Part shown: positions 1-4,682 of the stretch, one piece after another
Position numbering within the stretch: the first letter of the stretch is position 1
How the letters are laid out: every line of letters starts with the position of its first letter
Assembly (NCBI GenBank): GCA_037441775.1
Contig: JBBIRO010000003.1
Coordinates: 1-5,591, forward strand
Origin: CAMTWB01 sp037441775
Lineage (GTDB): Bacteria; Desulfobacterota; Syntrophia; Syntrophales; CAMTWB01
Direction of reading: 5' to 3'
DNA: 5,591 nucleotides
The notes under the pieces: model-generated
The model's input: only the letters and a program-made list of their open reading frames with translations
The model's database searches: none
Told to the model about the DNA's origin: nothing
Made by a program: the position numbers and the translations under genes

Positions 1-486
1 AAATTTAAAAACGGCGAGATCTATATCCCTGAAATGCTCATCGCCGCCCGGGCGATGCATGCCGGCATGGCCATTTTGAAGCCGATTCTTGCTAAATCTA
101 CCGGCGCTAAGGCCGGGAAGGTCATCATCGGGGCAGTGAAGGGGGACCTTCATGATATCGGAAAGAACCTCGTGATCATGATGCTGGAGGGGGGCGGACT
201 CGAGGTTGTCGATCTGGGGATGGATGTTTCGGCCGATAAATTCGTGGAAGCGATAAATAGCCACAGGCCGCAGGTGGTAGGACTGTCAGCATTGCTCACA
301 ACTACGATGAGAGAGATGAAAACGACCATTGAAGTTATTGAGAAGGCCGGCCTAAGGAATCAGGTCAAAATAATCGTGGGAGGCGCTCCCCTTACAGAAG
401 GTTTTGCCAAAGGAATTGGCGCCGATGGATATGCCCCGGATGCGGCTTCCGCAGTGGATGTAGTAAAATCTCTATTGGCTCACTAA
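1..486 (+). CDS. Corrinoid (cobalamin-binding) methyl-carrier protein, MtbC/MttC family, 5'-truncated by window edge
   Basis: The frame is open from the first base, so the ATG at 34 is internal; 161 residues are visible. Family members run about 210 residues, so roughly 50 N-terminal residues of the helical cap domain are missing. The B12-binding Rossmann domain is complete. The DxHxxG motif is seen as GDLHDIGKN at 142-168, with the cobalt-ligating histidine codon at 151-153. The SxL-type loop GLSALLTTTM follows around 280-309, then the glycine-rich IVGGAPLTEGF near 373-405 and the typical C-terminus GADGYAPDAASAVDVVKSL. Known family role: in the cytoplasm it accepts a methyl group from a substrate:corrinoid methyltransferase (MttB, MtbB or MtmB type) and presents it to a second methyltransferase. 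The next gene, 14 bases downstream, is exactly such an enzyme. The substrate is unknown because the first methyltransferase is not in the window. Family assignment is secure; the subfamily is less so. Confidence 0.95.
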   Translation, partial: KFKNGEIYIPEMLIAARAMHAGMAILKPILAKSTGAKAGKVIIGAVKGDLHDIGKNLVIMMLEGGGLEVVDLGMDVSADKFVEAINSHRPQVVGLSALLTTTMREMKTTIEVIEKAGLRNQVKIIVGGAPLTEGFAKGIGADGYAPDAASAVDVVKSLLAH

Positions 487-500
487 ATGAAGGGGAAGGT

Positions 501-1304
501 ATGATCATTATTGGAGAGTCGATCAACGGCACGATTCCAAAAGTTGGGCAGGCCATCCTTGACCGAAATGGTGGATTCTTGCAAGAACTGGCGAAAATCC
601 AATATGAGTGTGGCGCACATTTCCTGGACGTCAATGCCGGCGTGGCGGGTGGGGATGAGGTTCAAGACCTCTGCTGGCTTACGAAAATCATTCAGGAAGA
701 GGTTCCTCTCCCGCTGATGCTGGATAGCGCCAATCCTGAAGCTCTCAAGGCCGCCCTCTGTGTTTATCGCCACCCCGAGCCGCCGATCATCAATTCCATC
801 TCCGCTGAAAAGGAGAAATGGGATCAACTCTTCCCTCTGCTTACGGAAAACAAGTGCAAAGCGGTTGTTCTCCTTATGGACGACCAGGGGATTCCCAAAA
901 CTATTGAAGACAGGTTGGGGATAGCAAAAAAGATTTACCAGAGCCTGGCGCAGGCCGGCATTCCTCCCGATTATATCTTTTTTGATGTTCTTGTCCTCTC
1001 CGTTGCCATCGAACCCGATGCCGCCCTGGTAGCTCTGGAGACGATCAAAGCGATTCGATCGAATTTTCCTCAATCCCACATCACCTGCGGCGTGAGCAAT
1101 GTGAGCATGGGACTTCCGGCCAGGAAATTGATCAATCGAACTTTCCTGACGATGGCCATAGCCGCGGGCCTGGACACGCTTCTGATCGATGTTCGCGATC
1201 AATCACTTTTGTCCGCGGTTATCGCCAGCAGGATGCTTGTCAATCAAGACCTTTACTGCAGCAAATTTCTTAAGGCATATCGGGAGAAAAAGATTTTGGC
1301 TTAA
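501..1304 (+). CDS. Methyltetrahydrofolate:corrinoid methyltransferase (AcsE/MtgA-like, pterin-binding family)
   Basis: A complete 267-residue cytoplasmic protein of the DHPS-like pterin-binding TIM-barrel family, close to the usual length of about 262 for AcsE. The start at 501 is supported by a purine-rich ribosome site (AGGGGAAGG, 491-499) and by the family N-terminus MIIIGESING. Folate-binding residues of AcsE have clear counterparts: Asp75 in LMLDSANP, Asn98 in IINSISAE, Asp162 in FFDVLVL and Asn200 in CGVSNVSMGLP. The NRTFLTMAIAAGLD segment at 212-225 is also typical. Known reaction: methyl transfer between a corrinoid protein and N5 of tetrahydrofolate. AcsE passes methyl from folate to the corrinoid iron-sulfur protein; MtgA-type relatives run the opposite way after substrate demethylation. 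The neighbour is an MttC-type protein and no CFeSP genes are seen, so I infer the MtgA direction. It forms a two-gene operon segment with the preceding gene. Confidence 0.9.
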   Translation: MIIIGESINGTIPKVGQAILDRNGGFLQELAKIQYECGAHFLDVNAGVAGGDEVQDLCWLTKIIQEEVPLPLMLDSANPEALKAALCVYRHPEPPIINSISAEKEKWDQLFPLLTENKCKAVVLLMDDQGIPKTIEDRLGIAKKIYQSLAQAGIPPDYIFFDVLVLSVAIEPDAALVALETIKAIRSNFPQSHITCGVSNVSMGLPARKLINRTFLTMAIAAGLDTLLIDVRDQSLLSAVIASRMLVNQDLYCSKFLKAYREKKILA

Positions 1305-1308
1305 GAAT

Positions 1309-1327
1309 GACGCCCTCGTAAAAAGTC
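1309..1327. repeat. Possible dispersed-repeat motif (GACGCCCTCGTAAAAAGTC)
   Basis: This 19-base motif begins four bases after the methyltransferase stop. Its core TCGTAAAAAGTC resembles, from memory, a sequence often seen in dispersed intergenic repeats of deltaproteobacterial genomes. A degenerate relative may lie at about 2578-2612 in the other spacer (TAAAAATCACGAAAGCC). Only one good copy is in this window, so the repeat status is inference and unverified. Confidence 0.3.
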
Positions 1328-1375
1328 ACAAGCCCCCTTTCCCTTACAACTTCGGTGTTAAGCGGAACTTATGGG

Positions 1376-1391
1376 TAAGGACCGGCCCTTA
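1376..1391. promoter_or_regulatory. Near-palindromic 16-bp site, possible operator
   Basis: TAAGGACCGGCCCTTA is a 16-base inverted repeat centred between 1383 and 1384, with one mismatched pair of positions (A1381 against C1386). It lies 14 bases upstream of the TTGACA box and about 120 bases before the binding-protein gene, a reasonable place for a regulator to bind. No run of T follows, so it is not a convincing terminator. The regulator is unknown. Confidence 0.3.
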
Positions 1392-1404
1392 AGCAAATAC
1401 CTTC

Positions 1405-1433
1405 TTGACAAATGGTTATAACTTGCTCAAAGT
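1405..1433 (+). promoter_or_regulatory. Candidate sigma-70-type promoter for the transport operon
   Basis: A perfect TTGACA (1405-1410) is followed after 17 bases by CAAAGT (1428-1433), which matches TATAAT at only three positions. A transcript starting near 1440 would have a leader of about 75 bases before the binding-protein gene. Position and -35 are good and the -10 is poor, so this is tentative. It would allow the transport genes to be expressed apart from the methyl-transfer pair. Confidence 0.3.
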
Positions 1434-1435
1434 AG

Positions 1436-1450
1436 TTTGCGTGTTGCAAA
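1436..1450. promoter_or_regulatory. Small inverted repeat TTTGC-N5-GCAAA, possible operator
   Basis: TTTGC (1436-1440) and GCAAA (1446-1450) are perfect inverted arms separated by GTGTT. They lie just downstream of the candidate -10 region, where a repressor could block transcription. Arms this short occur by chance, so the assignment is weak. Confidence 0.2.
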
Positions 1451-1503
1451 TAGCCGGCTTGAGTGGAACCAATTAAGGAACTAAATGATTAACGAACAAG
1501 AAT

Positions 1504-1507
1504 GGAG
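1504..1507 (+). promoter_or_regulatory. Ribosome binding site that selects the ATG at 1514
   Basis: GGAG at 1504-1507 sits six bases before the ATG at 1514, an ideal spacing. The in-frame ATG at 1502 overlaps this site and has only AACGAACAAG upstream, with no clear ribosome site. The later start is therefore preferred. Confidence 0.6.
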
Positions 1508-1513
1508 AAGACG

Positions 1514-2530
1514 ATGAACTGGAAGCTTGCAAGAACAAAAATGATCATTTTAAGTGTGTTATTTGCCGTCCTTACTTTAATGCCAGGACTATCCACGATT
1601 ACCCATGCTCAAGAGAAATTTACCCTGCGGGCGCTCAGCGGCTGGCCGCGTACTGCATTTGAATCGCAGCAGTTTCTGATTTTTGTGGATATGCTCCAAA
1701 AGGAAGCCGATCAAAGATACCCGGGGCAGCTAAGGATAGACTATAAGGGCGGCAGTGAAGTGGTGCCTCACCTCCAGCAGGTTGAGGCTATCCGGGGTGG
1801 GCTCATTGATCTGGTCCTCACGGCTGGCAGTTACTACACCTCCATCATGCCGGAAATTGACGTCTTGAGCCTCACCACCATGACCCCCTGGGAAGAGCGC
1901 GCGACCGGCGTGAACGATTTTCTGCAGAAGCTGCATAATACCAAAGCCAAGGCCCATTACCTGGGGCGATTGGGCACGGGAGCCCTGTTTTACATTTTTG
2001 CGACCAGGCCCATCCAGAAGATTGAAGAATTTAAAGGACTGAAGATCAGGGTTTCACCGACACATATCCCGTTTATCAGATCCCTTGGCGCCGAGCCGGT
2101 AGTGACCGCGCCAACAGAAATCTATACTGCTATCGAGCGTGGCATGGTCGTGGGTTATGTGCAGCCTGTTTCCCCTATTCGTGATCTGGGGCTGGTGCCC
2201 TTGACTAAATTCATGCTGTTGCCGGGATTCTATCAGCCGACCAATCCGGTCCTGATCAACCTTGACGTATGGAACAAACTTCCCCGCCATTTGCAGGAAC
2301 TGCTGACAGATAACATCAGGAAAGCGGAAAGGACGGCAATCGAAAATACCAGAAACCGGGTTACCTCCGAGATGGAATCTTTCCGCAAGGGAGGTATGAC
2401 GATATTTGAATTGCCCCCCGCCGAGGCCGCGAGATTTTCTCAGATGGCTGCGGATGCGCTTATGGAAGTCGTTATCAAGAGGTCGCCCACTGACGCTCCG
2501 GCGTTGAGAGACCTGGTCATCAAGAAATAG
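1514..2530 (+). CDS. TRAP transporter substrate-binding protein, DctP family
   Basis: This 338-residue secreted protein is the periplasmic receptor of a tripartite ATP-independent periplasmic (TRAP) transporter. The start at 1514 is chosen by its ribosome site; an ATG at 1502 would add four residues. The N-terminus is a classic Sec signal: basic MNWKLARTK, a hydrophobic core of about 20 residues, and probable cleavage after THA, leaving mature QEKFTLRA. The DctP signature lies mid-protein: KGLKIRVSPT, with Arg179 at the position that normally salt-bridges the substrate carboxylate, then PTEIYTAIERGMVVGYVQP. The family's VDG is VVG here. The segment PTNPVLINLDVWNKLP is also typical. Family members mostly bind organic acids, so a carboxylate-bearing ligand is likely, but its identity cannot be inferred. 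The matching membrane subunits follow after a 267-base structured spacer. Confidence 0.93.
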   Translation: MNWKLARTKMIILSVLFAVLTLMPGLSTITHAQEKFTLRALSGWPRTAFESQQFLIFVDMLQKEADQRYPGQLRIDYKGGSEVVPHLQQVEAIRGGLIDLVLTAGSYYTSIMPEIDVLSLTTMTPWEERATGVNDFLQKLHNTKAKAHYLGRLGTGALFYIFATRPIQKIEEFKGLKIRVSPTHIPFIRSLGAEPVVTAPTEIYTAIERGMVVGYVQPVSPIRDLGLVPLTKFMLLPGFYQPTNPVLINLDVWNKLPRHLQELLTDNIRKAERTAIENTRNRVTSEMESFRKGGMTIFELPPAEAARFSQMAADALMEVVIKRSPTDAPALRDLVIKK

Positions 2531-2610
2531 GGCAAGGCGGCGGCTATTCCCGGTTGGCCTTACTAAACAAACCGTCCGAAGTCTTATAAAAATCACGAAA
2601 GCCTGGATTT

Positions 2611-2642
2611 CGGAACTTCTTCTTAAATATCGGCAAGTTCCG
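2611..2642 (+). other. Perfect 8-bp inverted repeat in the spacer (hairpin 1)
   Basis: CGGAACTT (2611-2618) pairs exactly with AAGTTCCG (2635-2642) across a 16-base loop. It is the first of three predicted hairpins between the binding-protein and DctQ genes. There is no T run after it. It could be an RNA stem or a protein-binding site. Confidence 0.4.
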
Positions 2643-2673
2643 CAGCATCAAGCTAATCACTGTGGAGAAAGGA

Positions 2674-2708
2674 ATGGAGCGGGTGGGTATAAAACCTGCC
2701 CGCTCCAT
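2674..2708 (+). other. Strong 15-bp RNA hairpin between binding-protein and permease genes (hairpin 2)
   Basis: ATGGAGCGGGTGGGT (2674-2688) pairs with ACCTGCCCGCTCCAT (2694-2708) around the loop ATAAA, giving 15 pairs of which two are G-U. This is the strongest secondary structure I found in the window. No T run follows directly, so it is not a textbook intrinsic terminator. In transport operons such hairpins after the binding-protein gene often protect the upstream transcript and give the periplasmic protein in excess over the membrane subunits. That role is inferred here. The G-U pairs break the symmetry at DNA level, which argues for an RNA function. Confidence 0.6.
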
Positions 2709-2714
2709 CCGTTT

Positions 2715-2737
2715 GCGGGGTCAAAGGTTGGCCCGGC
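2715..2737 (+). other. Third spacer hairpin (hairpin 3)
   Basis: GGGTCAA (2718-2724) pairs with TTGGCCC (2728-2734) over a three-base loop, with one G-U pair. The stem continues after a G-G mismatch with two more pairs (2715-2716 with 2736-2737). It begins six bases after hairpin 2. An alternative pairing of CCCGC (2699-2703) with GCGGG (2715-2719) would compete with both hairpins. A run of six T at 2765-2770 lies 27 bases further on. Confidence 0.4.
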
Positions 2738-2797
2738 GGAATCGACGCAGCTTGAAAATGCGGGTTTTTTACAAAGCAGTCACCGCAAGGAGAATCT

Positions 2798-3364
2798 ATG
2801 TCTAGAATCCTCGGGAGAGTGTCTGAAGCCTTGTCCAAGGTGGCGATGCTGCTCCTTCTATTTACTACCTTTACCATCGGCTATTCCATACTTGCCAGAA
2901 TCATTAATGTTCCCAGCCCCGTCTGGGTGGTTCAGTTCAATGAATATGCACTGCTTTGGATCACCTTTCTTGGTACTGCGTGGCTGCTGTCTAATAACAA
3001 GCATGTATCCGTCGGGATAGTCTTTGAGCGCCTCAATACAAAGGCCAGGAGGGTAATGGGGTTGGTTCACAGTCTGCTGGGCATGGCTCTTTGTGCTCTG
3101 CTTTGCGGGTATGGAGTTTTTACCACCTGGGAGCAGTATCAACGCCGGGTCATGGATATACAGGTGATCGATGTCCCCGTTGCCTATGTAATTGCCGTTA
3201 TTCCTTTAGGGTTTTTTCTGTTGTTTTTGCAATTCATCAATAGATTTTTTTCTATTCTTAACCATCCCGAAGAGAGCGAATCGATGGCATTGAAAAGCGC
3301 CTCGTCCGAAGATATTCCCGATCAAGTCGCGGCAAATAATGGGACGGAAGGAGGCAAAAACTGA
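2798..3364 (+). CDS. TRAP transporter small permease subunit, DctQ family
   Basis: This 188-residue inner-membrane protein has four predicted membrane segments, near residues 14-34, 49-66, 87-110 and 127-148, as expected for DctQ. The family core is present: FNEYALLWITFLGTAWLL followed by the conserved NNKHVSVGIV, with Glu49 and His69. The start is supported by AAGGAG at 2787-2792, five bases before the ATG. The last 40 or so residues form a polar, acidic tail without predicted structure, a little longer than many homologues. DctQ pairs with DctM and helps dock the loaded binding protein. The DctM start lies one base after this stop, so the two are almost certainly co-translated. Confidence 0.92.
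   Translation: MSRILGRVSEALSKVAMLLLLFTTFTIGYSILARIINVPSPVWVVQFNEYALLWITFLGTAWLLSNNKHVSVGIVFERLNTKARRVMGLVHSLLGMALCALLCGYGVFTTWEQYQRRVMDIQVIDVPVAYVIAVIPLGFFLLFLQFINRFFSILNHPEESESMALKSASSEDIPDQVAANNGTEGGKN
3348..3354 (+). promoter_or_regulatory. Ribosome binding site for the DctM gene, inside the end of the DctQ gene
   Basis: AAGGAGG (3348-3354) is a near-perfect ribosome site, 11 bases before the ATG at 3366. That spacing is slightly long. It lies downstream of the in-frame ATG at 3339, so it cannot serve that start, which supports 3366. Confidence 0.6.
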
Positions 3365-3365
3365 T

Positions 3366-4682
3366 ATGGAATGGTGGCAGATTCTAATATTTTTCCTGGG
3401 AGGACTGGTAGTATTCCTTCTGTCTGGATTTCCAATCGCCTTTTCCTTCTTTTTCATGAACATCCTGGGAATGCTCGTTTTTATGGGAGTGGAGGGTCTG
3501 CAGCAAACAACGTTGCACATCTCCAGTTCTCTTGCCACTTTTACCTTGAGCCCCATACCCATGTTTATCATTATGGGAGAGCTACTGTTTCATTCCCGGA
3601 TCGCTGATGATACGCTTAATATTCTGGATCGCTGGATGGGCCGGGTGCCCGGAAGGCTGGGACTTTTGGCCTCGGTAAGCGGGACTGTTTTTGCCGCTAC
3701 CAGCGGTTCCAGCATGGCCAATACAGCGATGCTGGGAACGGCGCTTTTGCCCGAAATGAGAGCGCGGGGCTACAGTAAATCCATGTCGGTGGGTCCGATA
3801 ATCGGGGTTGGAGGTTTGGCCATGCTTATCCCGCCCTCCTCGTTGGCCGTTGTTTTGGCAAGCATTGGTCAAATATCGGTGGGGGGGCTATTGATGGCCG
3901 GGGTCATCCCTGGGATCCTGCTAGGATTTATGATTGGGCTTTTTATTGTCATCTCGGCCTGGGTTAAACCTTCCCTGGCCCCTCCCTATGCCACTTCTAA
4001 GACATCTCTGGGAGAGAAGCTGTTTCTTACGGTAAAGTATTTTCTTCCCGTCTGCTTCATCATCTTCATGGTGATCGGGCTGATTATCATGGGATTGGCT
4101 ACTCCTACCGAAGCCGCGGCATCGGGAGCCATTGCCACACTTATAGTCACAATTGTTTATGGTCGATTTTCCTGGGCCATGTTTAGTAAGGCCATGAAGG
4201 GATCATTGGAGATTACCGTAATGATCCTAATGATCATTGCCGCCTCCAAGACCTTCAGCAGCATTCTGGCATTTACCGGAGCCACCTCGGGTCTTTTAAA
4301 TATTGTTCGTGATTTAGATGTCCATCCGCTCCTTGTCCTCCTTGTCATGCAGCTCATTTTGGCTTTCATGGGATGCTTCATGGAGGCAATCTCCATTATG
4401 ATGATCTGCCTGCCCGTCTTTATGCCGATTGCCAACATGCTTGGTTTTGATCCGGTATGGTTTGGCGTCCTTATGCTCATAAATCTGGAGATGGGACAGA
4501 TGACGCCGCCCTTTGGGATGCTGCTTTTTGTCATGAAGGCGGTGGCGCCCAAGGATATTACCCTTGAAGATATCATGCTGGCTTCCGTTCCTTACGTGTT
4601 ATTTGATATCATAGTGATTGCCATGATCATCATCTGGCCGGAGATTGCCCTTTGGCTGCCGGGACGGTTGAAGAGCGGTTAA
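3366..4682 (+). CDS. TRAP transporter large permease subunit, DctM family
   Basis: This 438-residue inner-membrane protein has about 12 hydrophobic segments and is the ion-coupled transport channel of the TRAP system, normally driven by sodium. I start it at 3366 (MEWWQILIFF). An upstream in-frame ATG at 3339 would add nine polar residues and has no ribosome site. Hallmarks are all present: FAATSGSSMANTAMLG at 109-124, GGLAMLIPPSS at 149-159, GLATPTEAAA at 243-252 and GQMTPPFGMLLF at 377-388. The length is normal for DctM (about 425-440), and I see no frameshift. DctQ and DctM are separate genes here rather than fused. The stop codon shares its final A with the next gene's ATG, so the downstream permease is coupled to this one. 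Confidence 0.95.
   Translation: MEWWQILIFFLGGLVVFLLSGFPIAFSFFFMNILGMLVFMGVEGLQQTTLHISSSLATFTLSPIPMFIIMGELLFHSRIADDTLNILDRWMGRVPGRLGLLASVSGTVFAATSGSSMANTAMLGTALLPEMRARGYSKSMSVGPIIGVGGLAMLIPPSSLAVVLASIGQISVGGLLMAGVIPGILLGFMIGLFIVISAWVKPSLAPPYATSKTSLGEKLFLTVKYFLPVCFIIFMVIGLIIMGLATPTEAAASGAIATLIVTIVYGRFSWAMFSKAMKGSLEITVMILMIIAASKTFSSILAFTGATSGLLNIVRDLDVHPLLVLLVMQLILAFMGCFMEAISIMMICLPVFMPIANMLGFDPVWFGVLMLINLEMGQMTPPFGMLLFVMKAVAPKDITLEDIMLASVPYVLFDIIVIAMIIIWPEIALWLPGRLKSG

Noticed and set aside
483..1202. A 239-codon open frame on the minus strand opposite the methyltransferase gene
   Set aside because: Its translation shows no recognisable family and it is antisense to a gene with clear catalytic motifs. 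It is a shadow of codon bias.
1339..1380. Terminator-like pairing after the methyltransferase (CCTTAC with GTAAGG, and a TTCG loop inside)
   Set aside because: The stem is only six pairs around a long interior with mismatches, and no T run follows.
1189..1392. A 67-codon + strand open frame overlapping the methyltransferase end and running into the gap
   Set aside because: It lies out of frame over conserved methyltransferase sequence, has no family resemblance and no clear ribosome site.
1414..1428. A sigma-54-like promoter (TGG followed by TTGCT)
   Set aside because: The spacing between the GG and GC elements is nine bases rather than the required ten, and the conserved CAC after TGG is absent.
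2054..2596. A 180-codon minus-strand open frame over the end of the binding-protein gene
   Set aside because: The + strand frame carries the DctP motifs. The reverse product has no recognisable domain and no good ribosome site.
2746..2770. CGCA/TGCG hairpin before a T6 run as an intrinsic terminator ahead of DctQ
   Set aside because: A four-pair stem with a nine-base loop and two bases before the T run is too weak alone. The T run is mentioned only as part of the structured spacer.
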